64,000 nt of DNA. Source: Cystobacter fuscus. GTDB lineage: Bacteria; Myxococcota; Myxococcia; Myxococcales; Myxococcaceae. Below the pieces are notes generated by a model, which was not told the origin of the DNA, did no database searches, and saw only the letters and a list, made by a program, of their open reading frames with translations. The stretch's first letter is position 1. Every line of letters starts with the position of its first letter. The position numbers and the translations under genes were made by a program. The DNA is taken from contig NZ_CP022098.1 of the NCBI RefSeq assembly GCF_002305875.1, positions 9,114,001 to 9,178,000 of the forward strand. Direction: 5' to 3'. This document shows positions 45,679 through 53,945 of this stretch, in pieces.

Positions 45679-46635
45679 TCAAGTGGACAGCTCGGAGAGG
45701 ATCTCCTGGAAGGCGGCGCGAGCGCGGGGCAGTTCCGCGGGCTTGAAGCTGATGGCGGACACCACGGGGTGCCCTCCGCCGCCGTAGCGCGAGGCGATGG
45801 CCGCCAGGTCGTGCGTGCGCGTCTCGGGGCGCCAGGGGTTGGAGCCGAGCGACACCTTGGCGCGCGAGGCCCCCTGCCCCACCCACAGCGTGTAGCGGGC
45901 CTCGGGGTAGAGGGCGTAGGCGATGAACTTGTTGAGGCTGTCCACCCCGTCGTCCGCGAGATCGAAGGACACCACGCCGCGCTCGTAGCGGGCACGCGCG
46001 CGCACCAGCTCGATGTGGCGCTGGTGACGCTCGAGCAGCGGCGCGAGCGGCCCGGCGATGAGCGGCGAGGCGGCGATGGCCGCGAGCGACTCGGTCTGCA
46101 TCCGCTCGATGACCTGGGGGATGAGCGCCGCGTCCTTGGTGGCCTCCAGCACCGTCATGATGCGCAGGGCCGGCTCCTCCAGCGCCACCGCCATCTGGGG
46201 CGTGGGAAACTGCGCCCCATCGATGATCTCCGCCCAGTGCAGCAGCTCCTTCAGGGGCGAGGGATCCCACCCGAAGCGCTCGCGAGCCACGTCCGCCAGG
46301 TAGACGGTGCAGCTCTTGCGGTGCGCGTCATGGAACTTGCGGCCCCCGGTGTCGGCGCGGAAATGGGCCTCGTCCCCCGGCTGCTGGAAGGCGGAGACGT
46401 GGTGGTCGAACCACCAGGTGAGCCGGGCATCCTGGCTGTAGCGGAAGTCCACGATGGCGTTTTCCTCGCCCGTGAAGACCGCCGGATCGATGGCCGCTCC
46501 CCCCGCCTGATGGGACAGCCCCCGGTAGCTGAAGCGCACGTCGGCGCGGATGCGCTCCCGGTAGAACCGGCTGAAGACCGCCGCGCTCGCGGCCCCGTCG
46601 AAGCAGTTGTCGTGGAAGAGCACCTGGACGTTCAT
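45679..46635 (-). CDS. DHH-family phosphoesterase
   Basis: A 318-residue protein. N-terminal VLFHDNCFDGAASAAVFSRFY has the motif I Asp, and WWFDHHVSAF is the DHH motif III. Near the C-terminus SRYGGGGHPVVSAISF is the DHHA1 signature (GGGH) that binds substrate phosphate. RecJ, NrnA and c-di-nucleotide phosphodiesterases share this layout; the substrate here, perhaps short oligonucleotides or a dinucleotide, cannot be told from sequence. The first gene of an operon with the TPR-zincin lipoprotein. Confidence 0.88.
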   Translation of the reverse strand: MNVQVLFHDNCFDGAASAAVFSRFYRERIRADVRFSYRGLSHQAGGAAIDPAVFTGEENAIVDFRYSQDARLTWWFDHHVSAFQQPGDEAHFRADTGGRKFHDAHRKSCTVYLADVARERFGWDPSPLKELLHWAEIIDGAQFPTPQMAVALEEPALRIMTVLEATKDAALIPQVIERMQTESLAAIAASPLIAGPLAPLLERHQRHIELVRARARYERGVVSFDLADDGVDSLNKFIAYALYPEARYTLWVGQGASRAKVSLGSNPWRPETRTHDLAAIASRYGGGGHPVVSAISFKPAELPRARAAFQEILSELST

Positions 46636-46800
46636 GGGTCCGCCTTACCCCACGGACCCCGGGGGTGTGGATGAAAAGACTCGACGAAACGAGCCATTCC
46701 CATGGGATTGGTGAACGAATTTTGGAATCCCGCCCTCAGGACGAGACGATCGTTGACTCCAAACCCTTGAAATCCCGTGGGTGGCCAGTAGGCAAGGGCC

Positions 46801-46816
46801 TGGCACCTGGCATGCA
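46801..46816 (+). promoter_or_regulatory. Candidate sigma-54 promoter
   Basis: TGGCACCTGGCATGCA has the GG and GC doublets of the -24/-12 element at the correct 10-base spacing (one mismatch in the -12 element). It lies 57 bases before the ATG of the small gene at 46873. Sigma-54 control is widespread in myxobacteria. Confidence 0.35.
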
Positions 46817-46872
46817 TGAAACCTTGTGACCCCCGGGGAATCGAACACGGGGCAAAGCAAGGAGGATGGAGC

Positions 46873-47106
46873 ATGGCCAGGACGACGACCCAGAAGCGCG
46901 GCGCGGTTCAACGGCAGGGACGGCGAGTCATGCCGACGATGCGCCGCACGGCACAGCGCAAGGCGACGGCCGCGAAACTCACGCTGGGAGACCTCATCGC
47001 GGCGGCCTACGACACGGCGGCGGGCGACAGCCTCGAGGTGCTCAAGCTCGTCACCTCGCCGCAGATGGAGCGGGTGCTGGGGCGGCGTATCGTCCTGTCG
47101 CGCTGA
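46873..47106 (+). CDS. Small basic protein of unknown function
   Basis: A 77-residue protein with a very good ribosome binding site (AAGGAGGATGGAGC before ATG). The first 35 residues are strongly basic (many R, K, Q and T), followed by LTLGDLIAAAYDTAAGDSLEVLKLVTSPQMERVLGRRIV, a likely two-helix segment. The basic start could bind nucleic acid; no family recognised. It stands alone between divergent and convergent neighbours, behind a candidate sigma-54 element. Confidence 0.72.
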   Translation: MARTTTQKRGAVQRQGRRVMPTMRRTAQRKATAAKLTLGDLIAAAYDTAAGDSLEVLKLVTSPQMERVLGRRIVLSR

Positions 47107-47142
47107 GTCTCTCCCGCCCCAGGGCGGACCGGCGGACGCCCC

Positions 47143-47400
47143 TCAGGGCAGATCCGTGACGGAGAAGTACTGATGCTCGGTGGGCTCACCCGCGAGCAGC
47201 TTGCCGAAGTCCTCGGCGTTGTTGGGATGGACGAGGAAGGTCCCCGCGGGCGTCTCCAGACGCACCGGCCCGGGCTGGCCACCTTCACCCGTCTGGGACT
47301 CCGGACTGCCCGACATGCACGTGGCCTGGTTGGAGCGCGAGGCCGTGACGGTCGCGCAGCCCGACAGCATCAGCAGACACAGCGCGGCATGACGTTTCAT
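47143..47400 (-). CDS. Small lipoprotein, unknown function
   Basis: An 85-residue protein: a short signal (MKRHAALCLLMLSGC) with lipobox LSGC, then a polar region ending in PAGTFLVHPNNAEDFGKLL and SVTDLP. GGGAGG lies 9 bases before ATG 47400. No family recognised. It follows the larger lipoprotein gene on the same strand but a strong terminator lies between, so it is a separate transcript or read-through product. Confidence 0.72.
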   Translation of the reverse strand: MKRHAALCLLMLSGCATVTASRSNQATCMSGSPESQTGEGGQPGPVRLETPAGTFLVHPNNAEDFGKLLAGEPTEHQYFSVTDLP

Positions 47401-47492
47401 TTCAGCTACCTCCCGGAATGAGTGGCCGTGAAGCGGCGAAGGGGCCGCCTGCGTACGCCGGCCGCAGCCCGGAGGCAAGGGAGGTTCTCCTT

Positions 47493-47538
47493 CAAAACAC
47501 GACACCCGCCCCCTGGGGTCGCCAGGACGCGGGTGCCG
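47493..47538 (-). terminator. Intrinsic terminator after the 47567 lipoprotein gene
   Basis: CGGCACCCGC / GCGGGTGTCG on the minus strand (arms 47538-47529 and 47509-47500, one G-T pair) with an inner CCTGG/CCAGG helix, then TGTTTTG. Confidence 0.8.
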
Positions 47539-47566
47539 GAAGTGTCCACCGCGAGGAAGCGGAGAA

Positions 47567-48979
47567 CTAGCGGGGCTGCCAGCGCGGACGGTGGTCGTCG
47601 CCGCGGTTGCTCAGCACGCGATGATTCTCGCCACTCCAGTTGTGGCTGATGAGCGTGCCGACCTTGATCGTCTCGGCGGTCGTGGCCGCCGGATCGATCT
47701 TCTGCACCTTGAGCTGCGCGCCCGAGACGTAGGCGAGGAACTGCCCGTCCGGAGAGAAGGACGGGAGGGTGGCTTCATCGGCGAACTTCAGCTCGTCGCC
47801 AGCCGGGGCCCCCGTGGCCGGGTCGATGCGCCGCACGTAGACGACGTTGCCCTGCTGTCCGCCGCAATTGGCGCCACTGCACAGGTAGGCGTCACCCACG
47901 AGAGGCTTGAAGTAGAACACGCGGACGTAGGCGACATGCGTGCCACCCGGCGCCCAGGTGTGGTTGGCGATGTACGACTTGAGCTGGCCGGTGGCGCTCG
48001 CGGCACCTTCGTCACGTGCCAGCGCGATCTCGTTCGGCGTGGAAGCGGCCGCCGCGGTGTTGATGGTGTAGAGCCCGGTCAACGGAGTGAGGATGCTCGC
48101 CTCCTCCTGACCCTTGGCATCGAGGTACAGCACGACGCCATTGGCCTTGTTGTGCAACGGCTGCTCGGCAGTCGTGGAGACCCCGGACACCGAACTGCTG
48201 CTGGTCTCACCCAGCACCCGCTTCAACAGGCCGAGGCCATTCGCGCTGTAGACGAAGCTGGCGCCATCGGACGCCCACGAGGGGAAGACGCCCGTTTGAG
48301 TGGTCGACACGGCGGGACCCGAGCCGCCGTAGGTCCAGATGCCCGTGGTGGCGGTGGCGGAGGACTGGCTCCAGGCGATGGTGCTGGACGGCTCCCACTC
48401 CATGTAGCGGAAGTCCGTGGTGTTGGCCGCGTCCGCGGCGCCGGTGGCGAGCGGGGTCGCCGCCTGGGCCGCCGAGAAGGGAATGCCACGCGAGACGAGC
48501 GACACGGTGTTGTCGGCGGCGATCTCCACGAAGGCCACCGCCGAGCCCGCGGGATTCCAGCGGGGGAACTTGTTCGTGGTCGCGGAATCCTCGCTCAGCC
48601 GCGTCGGCGAGACGGCCTTGTTGAAGGGCACGACCACCGCATAGGACGGAGTCTGCGCCGAGCCCACTGGTCCGACCGTCACCGCAATGTGCAGCGGCGC
48701 GCACTTGCTCTCGGCACAGTACAGGCCCGCCATGCAGCTCGCGGTGGTGGTGCAGGCCTCGCCCTCGTTGAGCGTCATGTCGCCTGGCTGCTGCGTGCCC
48801 CCATCGTCTGGCTGCTGTGTACCCGCGTCGCCCGGCGGCGGCGTCGTACCCGCGTCATCGGGCTGCTGCGTACCCGCGTCCCCGGGCGGAGGTACCGGGT
48901 TGTCATCTCCTGACGGACATCCTGTCACCACCAGCATCAGCGCTCCCATGAGCGCACCGACGACATATCGCTTGGCCAT
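47567..48979 (-). CDS. Lipoprotein with a predicted beta-propeller (TolB-like)
   Basis: A 470-residue lipoprotein with lipobox VVTGC. Residues about 25-68 are a low-complexity linker of repeated PPPGDAGTQQPDD units. Next a small Cys-containing motif (EACTTTASCMAGLYCAESKC) typical of myxobacterial surface proteins. Residues about 100-470 contain repeated segments such as FPRWNPAGSAVAFVEI, FPSWASDGASFVYSANG and PSFSPDGQFLAYVSG, the WSPDG pattern of TolB/WD40-like PD40 propellers. It probably binds another envelope protein or a ligand; no catalytic motif. A terminator follows. Confidence 0.82.
   Translation of the reverse strand: MAKRYVVGALMGALMLVVTGCPSGDDNPVPPPGDAGTQQPDDAGTTPPPGDAGTQQPDDGGTQQPGDMTLNEGEACTTTASCMAGLYCAESKCAPLHIAVTVGPVGSAQTPSYAVVVPFNKAVSPTRLSEDSATTNKFPRWNPAGSAVAFVEIAADNTVSLVSRGIPFSAAQAATPLATGAADAANTTDFRYMEWEPSSTIAWSQSSATATTGIWTYGGSGPAVSTTQTGVFPSWASDGASFVYSANGLGLLKRVLGETSSSSVSGVSTTAEQPLHNKANGVVLYLDAKGQEEASILTPLTGLYTINTAAAASTPNEIALARDEGAASATGQLKSYIANHTWAPGGTHVAYVRVFYFKPLVGDAYLCSGANCGGQQGNVVYVRRIDPATGAPAGDELKFADEATLPSFSPDGQFLAYVSGAQLKVQKIDPAATTAETIKVGTLISHNWSGENHRVLSNRGDDHRPRWQPR
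48783..48891 (-). repeat. Coding tandem repeat in the lipoprotein linker
   Basis: DNA repeats of about 33-48 bases encode the PPPGDAGTQQPDD units near the N-terminus of the 47567-48979 gene (three similar copies). Such repeats can change copy number and lengthen or shorten the linker. Confidence 0.7.
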
Positions 48980-49110
48980 TTCCGAGTCCTCTCAAAAACC
49001 GCTGCATGGATAGGTGCTCTTGGCGTAGTGGCCAGGTGCAACCGGCTTCGGCTTTCGAGCCGCTGTCTGCGGGTGAACGCCAGCGGGCAGATGCCTCACG
49101 GACCTTTCCG

Positions 49111-49908
49111 ATGATTGACACCCACTGCCATCTCGACGCGTCACGTTTCGATCCGGACCGGAGCGAAGTCATCGCCCGGGCCTGGGCCGCCGGCCTGCAC
49201 GGCATCCTCGTGCCCGGAGTGGGCCCGGAGAACTGGGAGCCCCTGCGGGAGATGTCACGCAGCGAACCCCGCCTCCAGATAGGACTCGGCATCCATCCGC
49301 AGATGCTGCCGCACCTGCCGCCCGAGGAGGACGAGGTCCACCTGGAGCGCCTGGACGCACTGCTCGGGCTCGGCGGCGCCATCGCCGTGGGCGAGTGCGG
49401 GTTGGATGGGCCCTCGGCCGCGGGTGCCCCGATGGAGCGGCAGGTGACGGTGCTGCGGCGGCACCTGGAGCTCGCGCGCAAGCACGGGCTGCCCGTGCTG
49501 ATGCACTGCTTTCGCGCCCACCCCGCGCTCATCGAGCTGCTCAAGCACGAGCCCCTGCCCGAGGCCGGCATCCTCATGCACAGCTACGGCGGCGGCGTGG
49601 ACCTGGCGCGCTTCTACATCCAGAAGGGCTGCCACTTCTCGTTCGCGGGCCCCGTCACCTGGGCCGAGGCGCGCAAGCCCCTGGACGCCCTGCGGGTGAT
49701 TCCCCCCGAGCGGCTCATGGTCGAGACGGATGCCCCGGACCAGGCCCCCACCCCCCACCGGGGGCAGCGCTCGGAGCCGGGCTACCTGCCCCGGATCATC
49801 GAGGGCATGGCGCGCGTGCTCGGCGAGCCGGTGGAGGTGCTCGCCCAGCGGACGACCGAGAACGCCCGCCGCTTCTTCCGGGAAGCCTTCCCCACCCCTT
49901 CGCTGTAG
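49111..49908 (+). CDS. tatD: TatD-family metal-dependent hydrolase
   Basis: A 265-residue protein with the amidohydrolase layout of TatD: N-terminal MIDTHCHLD (metal ligands), GECGLDG (bridging Glu), VLMHCFRAHPALI and ILMHSYGG (His ligands) and VETDAPDQAP (catalytic Asp). TatD enzymes are DNA 3'-5' exonucleases or have D-tyrosyl-tRNA related activity reported. ATG 49111 starts the family at its usual Met; the upstream frame is discarded. It lies 26 bases before tcdA and may share its operon. Confidence 0.9.
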   Translation: MIDTHCHLDASRFDPDRSEVIARAWAAGLHGILVPGVGPENWEPLREMSRSEPRLQIGLGIHPQMLPHLPPEEDEVHLERLDALLGLGGAIAVGECGLDGPSAAGAPMERQVTVLRRHLELARKHGLPVLMHCFRAHPALIELLKHEPLPEAGILMHSYGGGVDLARFYIQKGCHFSFAGPVTWAEARKPLDALRVIPPERLMVETDAPDQAPTPHRGQRSEPGYLPRIIEGMARVLGEPVEVLAQRTTENARRFFREAFPTPSL

Positions 49909-49934
49909 GGAGGCGGTCGCGCTATAGAGGCCCC

Positions 49935-50801
49935 ATGGAACCGCAGCCCCCTGCCCCCGAGACCCTCCCCGCCCCCACCGTGCCGCCCGAGGCGCCCGAG
50001 CCCAAGCCCTTCAAGCTGCACCGGCGCTTCGATCGCACCGGCCGCCTGCTGGGGGACCCGGCCATGGAGCGCCTGTCCAAGGCTCGCGTGGTGGTGTTCG
50101 GCCTGGGTGGCGTGGGCAGCTACGCCGCCGAGGGCATCGTGCGCAGCGGCGTGGGCCAGCTCACCCTCGTCGACTTCGACACCGTGTGCGTCACCAACTC
50201 CAACCGGCAGCTGCACGCCACCGTGAGGACGGTGGGCAAGCCCAAGGCGGAGCTGATGGCCCAGCGCTGCAAGGAGATCAACCCCGACGCCGACGTGCGG
50301 CCCCTGCGCGAGTTCTACCGGGACGAGCTGGCCGATCAGCTCCTCTCCCCGGGCAGCTATGACTACGTGGTGGACGCCATCGACAACGTGAAGGCCAAGC
50401 TGCACCTGCTCCACCGCTGCGTGAGCCTGGGCATCCCCGTGGTCAGCTCCATGGGCGCCGCGGGCCGCCTGGATCCCACCGCCATCCGCGTGGAGGACCT
50501 GTGCGAGACGCACATGGATCCGTTCGCCAAGGACATCCGCAAGCTGCTCAAGCGCAAGTACGGCGTGAACACGGACCGGCCCACGGGCATCACCGCCGTC
50601 TACTCCATCGAGACGCGGCGCCAGCCGCTGTCCCTGCGCTACGACGCGGACGACGGCTTTTCCTGCGTGTGCCCCAACGACAATGACTTCCACACCTGCG
50701 AGCGCCGTACGCAGATCGACGGCAGCGTGGCCTTCGTCACCTCCGTGTTCGGCATGAACGCGGCGGGCGTGGTCGTACGGCGGCTGTCGGTGGGCCGTTA
50801 A
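49935..50801 (+). CDS. tcdA: tRNA threonylcarbamoyladenosine dehydratase (TcdA/CsdL)
   Basis: A 288-residue ThiF/E1-type ATPase. A 30-residue Pro-rich N-terminus precedes FDRTGRLLGDPAMERLSKARVVVFGLGGVGSYAAEGIVRSG (nucleotide binding), LVDFDTVCVTNSNRQ, and VDAIDNVKAKLHLL. It cyclises t6A at position 37 of ANN-decoding tRNAs to ct6A. The ATG at 49935 fits. It follows tatD closely and is convergent with the nuclease gene, only 12 bases away. Confidence 0.93.
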   Translation: MEPQPPAPETLPAPTVPPEAPEPKPFKLHRRFDRTGRLLGDPAMERLSKARVVVFGLGGVGSYAAEGIVRSGVGQLTLVDFDTVCVTNSNRQLHATVRTVGKPKAELMAQRCKEINPDADVRPLREFYRDELADQLLSPGSYDYVVDAIDNVKAKLHLLHRCVSLGIPVVSSMGAAGRLDPTAIRVEDLCETHMDPFAKDIRKLLKRKYGVNTDRPTGITAVYSIETRRQPLSLRYDADDGFSCVCPNDNDFHTCERRTQIDGSVAFVTSVFGMNAAGVVVRRLSVGR

Positions 50802-50813
50802 GCCCCCGCCCCG

Positions 50814-51764
50814 CTACGCCGCGCGCACCGCCGCCTCGCGTCCACAGGGGCGGCGGAAGACGCACCGGGCACACGTGGCGGCGTCCTCCGCCTGGGGAAA
50901 GGCGGACTCCTCCCTGGGCGTGTTGGTGGCCGGCTCCGCCAGCAGCGAGCGCATGCGCGCCACGCTCTGCGTGAAGCGGGTGCGGAAGCCCTCCATGGCG
51001 TCCTGGTCCACCTGCACCTGATGCTCCAGGCCATCGTTGAGGTACACGAGCGAGGCGCGCACCTTCTCCAGCGGCACCCGGTAGCGCTGGGACACGTAGA
51101 GCGCATAGCCCAGCACCTGCTCGTCGTACCCCTCGCGCGCCTTGCCCGTCTTCCAGTCCACCACCACCGTGAAGCCGTCCGCGTCCGTGTAGGCGAAGTC
51201 CGGAATGGCGAAGACCTTCACCCCATCCAGCGTGAAGGAGGAGAAGTCCGCGCCCGCGTCCACCTCCAGCCACTGCGCGGGCTTGAGCGAGCGCGCCAGT
51301 GCCGGCCAGCGCGACTGGAAGAACCAGGCGATCGCCGAGCGCACCGTCTCCGCGTTCTGCTTCCAGGCCTCGTCCGCAACGGGCTCGTCGTACTCGTGCT
51401 CCATCAGGCCGCTGAACGTCTTGCGGCCCTTCTGGGTCCGGTACGCCTTGCCGCGCGAGAGGCGGAACTCCTCACGCATGCGCGAGAGCGCCCGCTCCTC
51501 CACCTTCGCCGGCTCCACCGGGAGCCCCGCGCGCCAGTTGAGCAGCGCGTCCTTGAGGGCGTCGTGCACGATGTTGCCCGCCCACGTGTAACGATTGCCC
51601 AGCTTCTTGAGCAGGTACAGCTCGCGCACCTCCGGCGGCGCCCCCGCCTCCCACCCACCCCAGGAGCGGTAGTAATAGAGGTAGTACGCCCGGGAGCACT
51701 CCTGGAGTTTCTCGTGACGGCTCTTGGACCAGGAGAAGTCGTTGGTGAAGGACGCGCGCGGCAT
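50814..51764 (-). CDS. PD-(D/E)XK nuclease with a Cas4/AddB-like Fe-S cysteine set
   Basis: A 316-residue protein, RecB/PDDEXK superfamily. Near the N-terminus SWSKSRHEKLQECSRAYYLYYY has the entry Cys; the nuclease core has GVKVFAIPDFAYT and TVVVDWKTGK (the D...D-W-K equivalent of the PD-(D/E)XK motif), followed by QVLGYALYVSQRY (motif IV-like QxxxY). At the C-terminus CARCVFRRPC is a CxxCx5C, which with the N-terminal Cys forms the Fe-S staple of Cas4 and AddB. It has no helicase or CRISPR neighbour. ATG 51764 chosen; the frame is open to 51827. Confidence 0.84.
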   Translation of the reverse strand: MPRASFTNDFSWSKSRHEKLQECSRAYYLYYYRSWGGWEAGAPPEVRELYLLKKLGNRYTWAGNIVHDALKDALLNWRAGLPVEPAKVEERALSRMREEFRLSRGKAYRTQKGRKTFSGLMEHEYDEPVADEAWKQNAETVRSAIAWFFQSRWPALARSLKPAQWLEVDAGADFSSFTLDGVKVFAIPDFAYTDADGFTVVVDWKTGKAREGYDEQVLGYALYVSQRYRVPLEKVRASLVYLNDGLEHQVQVDQDAMEGFRTRFTQSVARMRSLLAEPATNTPREESAFPQAEDAATCARCVFRRPCGREAAVRAA

Positions 51765-51876
51765 GGACGCTGGGCATCCTAGACCAAGGCCTCGCTGATC
51801 CAAGAAGAAGGACAGGCGAGCAGGCACACCCCGGCAGGTCCTTCTCCGCCTTCAACGAGTCGTTAAGGTGCGCCCC

Positions 51877-52686
51877 ATGGCAACCCAGGACTTTCGAGGC
51901 AAGGTGGTCCTCATCACCGGCGCCTCCAGTGGCATCGGCCGGGCGGTGGCCCGGGTCTACGCGGCCCAGAGCGCCCACCTGGTGCTCGCCGCGCGTCGTG
52001 AGTCGGCCCTTCGCGACACCGCGCGTGAGGCGGAAGCACTCGGCGTCCGAGCCCTCCCCGTGTGCTGCGACATCACCCGTGAGGAGGACGTGGCCCGTCT
52101 CGTGCGCGAGACGGAGACGGCCTTCGGCGGGCTGGACATCCTCGTCAACAACGCGGGGCTCGGGCTCTACGGCCCCGTCGAGGGCTTCAGCGAGGCGCAG
52201 CTGCGCCAGGTGTTCGAGGTGAACTTCTTCGGCCTGGTGCGTGTCACCCGCGCCGCCCTGCCGCTGCTGCGCCGGCGCGCCCCCGGCTCGCAGGTCATCA
52301 ATGTCAGCTCCGTGCTGGGCCACCGTGGCCTGCCCCTGCTCGGCGGCTATGGCTCGTCCAAGGCGGCGGTGAACCTGCTCACCGAGTCGCTGCGCGCCGA
52401 GCTCGCCACCGAGGGCATCCGCGTGCTGCTCGTGTCGCCGGGTCTCACCGAGACGGAGTTCCGCGACGCGCGCCTCAACGCCGAGGGCTGGGCCCAGGAC
52501 ACCATCCCCCTCAATGCCATGAGCGCGGAGACCGTCGCCCGAGCGCTCGTGCGCGCCAGCCGCCGGGGCAGCCGCGAGACGGTGCTCACCCTTCCCGGCC
52601 GCGTCATGGTGCTCGCCAACCGGCTCGTGCCCGGGCTCTTCGATCGCGTGGCCCGCCGCATCGCCAATCCCGCCCGGCGCCCATGA
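51877..52686 (+). CDS. Short-chain dehydrogenase/reductase
   Basis: A 269-residue classical SDR: cofactor motif LITGASSGIGRAVARVYA, NNAGLGLYG, catalytic Ser in INVSSVLGH and Tyr-Lys in GGYGSSKAAV. The basic residue after the glycine motif (AARRESAL) suggests NADP preference. The C-terminal 30 residues extend with a hydrophobic then basic stretch. Substrate unknown. Its stop overlaps the start of mutY (ATGA), so the two are translationally coupled although unrelated in function. Divergent from the nuclease gene. Confidence 0.9.
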   Translation: MATQDFRGKVVLITGASSGIGRAVARVYAAQSAHLVLAARRESALRDTAREAEALGVRALPVCCDITREEDVARLVRETETAFGGLDILVNNAGLGLYGPVEGFSEAQLRQVFEVNFFGLVRVTRAALPLLRRRAPGSQVINVSSVLGHRGLPLLGGYGSSKAAVNLLTESLRAELATEGIRVLLVSPGLTETEFRDARLNAEGWAQDTIPLNAMSAETVARALVRASRRGSRETVLTLPGRVMVLANRLVPGLFDRVARRIANPARRP

Positions 52687-53813
52687 GCCCCTCCCGCAAG
52701 CGCGCGCCCTCCCCCACCCCACTCCTCATCGAGCCCTTGCGCCGCGAAGCCCTGCGCGAGGGCCTGCTCGCCTGGTACGACCGGCAGAAGCGCGACCTGC
52801 CCTGGCGCCGCACGCGCGATCCCTACGCCATCTGGCTCAGCGAGGTGATGCTGCAGCAGACGCAGGTGGCCACCGTCATCCCCTACTGGGAGAGGTTCCT
52901 CCAGCGCTTCCCCACCGTGGCGGCGCTCGCCACCGCGCCGCTGCCGGACGTGCTCGCCGCGTGGCGGGGGCTCGGCTACTACTCGCGCGCGCGCAACCTG
53001 CACCTGGCCGCCCAGGACGTGGTGGCGCGCTACGGCGGCAAGCTGCCCTCCACCGCCGCCGAGCTGCTCACCCTGAGAGGCTTTGGCCGCTACACCGCGG
53101 GGGCCGTGGCCTCCATCGCCTTCGGCGAGCCCGCGCCCCTGGTGGATGGCAACGTGGCCCGCGTCTTCTCGCGCCTCTTCGAGGTGGAGGGCCTCCCGGG
53201 AGACCGCGTGCGCGAGGCCCGGCTGTGGGCGCTCGCCACCGAGCTCGTCTCCCCCGAGCGGCCCGGAGACTTCAACCAGGCCCTCATGGAACACGGCGCC
53301 ACCGTCTGCCGGCCGGACAACCCACTGTGCCTCCTGTGCCCCGTGCGCGAGGACTGTCTCGCCTGGCGTCACGGCCGCGTGAACGAGCTGCCCCCGGCCA
53401 AGGTGCGCGCCCCCCCCAAACGGATGACACTCGCCCTGGCCGTCTGGGCGCACGAGGGTCGACTCCTGCTCGCCCGGAGAGAAGAGAAGGGACTCTTCGG
53501 TGGCTTGTGGGAATTGCCCGCCGCGGAGATCGAAGCGGACACGCCCGACTCGGAGTCCGCTGGCAAGCTCACCCAGGCGCTCGGCACGCCGGTGCGGGTG
53601 GAGGCCGCGCTCGGCACCGTGCGCCGCCAGCTCACCCACCGCAGCCTCACCCTCCGCCTGTTGCGCGTGACGGGCTCGAACCACCCCACGCGCGCTCCCG
53701 CCTTCCGCGAGCTGCGCTGGTGCACCCCCGAAGAAGCCTCCTCGCTCGGCATGAGCACCGCCATGCACAAGGCACTCGAGGCCGCGCTCGAGGCCGGCGT
53801 GCTCCCGGCCTGA
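52683..53813 (+). CDS. mutY: A/G-specific adenine glycosylase MutY
   Basis: A 376-residue base excision repair enzyme removing A opposite 8-oxoG. The catalytic Glu is in WLSEVMLQQTQVATVIPYW, the HhH and Asp in LRGFGRYTAGAVASIAFGEPAPLVDGNVARVF, and the 4Fe-4S cluster cysteines are in CRPDNPLCLLCPVREDC (Cx6Cx2Cx5C). The C-terminal third (about 240-360) is the MutT-like domain that recognises 8-oxoG (LFGGLWELPAAE). The ATG overlaps the SDR stop. Confidence 0.97.
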   Translation: MSPSRKRAPSPTPLLIEPLRREALREGLLAWYDRQKRDLPWRRTRDPYAIWLSEVMLQQTQVATVIPYWERFLQRFPTVAALATAPLPDVLAAWRGLGYYSRARNLHLAAQDVVARYGGKLPSTAAELLTLRGFGRYTAGAVASIAFGEPAPLVDGNVARVFSRLFEVEGLPGDRVREARLWALATELVSPERPGDFNQALMEHGATVCRPDNPLCLLCPVREDCLAWRHGRVNELPPAKVRAPPKRMTLALAVWAHEGRLLLARREEKGLFGGLWELPAAEIEADTPDSESAGKLTQALGTPVRVEAALGTVRRQLTHRSLTLRLLRVTGSNHPTRAPAFRELRWCTPEEASSLGMSTAMHKALEAALEAGVLPA

Positions 53814-53820
53814 GCCGCTC

Positions 53821-53836
53821 TGTCGGTTAGCCGACA
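53821..53836 (+). terminator. Hairpin after mutY
   Basis: TGTCGG-TTAG-CCGACA, a perfect six-base-pair hairpin 7 bases after the mutY stop, without a T-run. May stabilise the 3' end or act as a weak terminator. Confidence 0.35.
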
Positions 53837-53945
53837 AGCACGGCTCGAGCGTGTCGCATCGATGACGATCGTTCCAGGGATCGATGCCTCGCGCACGAAG
53901 AGCTGCCAATGCTGTCGGCAGCCGTTTTTCGACCCGAGGATTCCC

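Noticed and set aside
50814-53813. A defence island formed by the nuclease, SDR and mutY genes
   Set aside because: The nuclease is divergent from the SDR-mutY pair and those two are ordinary metabolic and repair genes; no helicase, methylase or toxin gene is adjacent.
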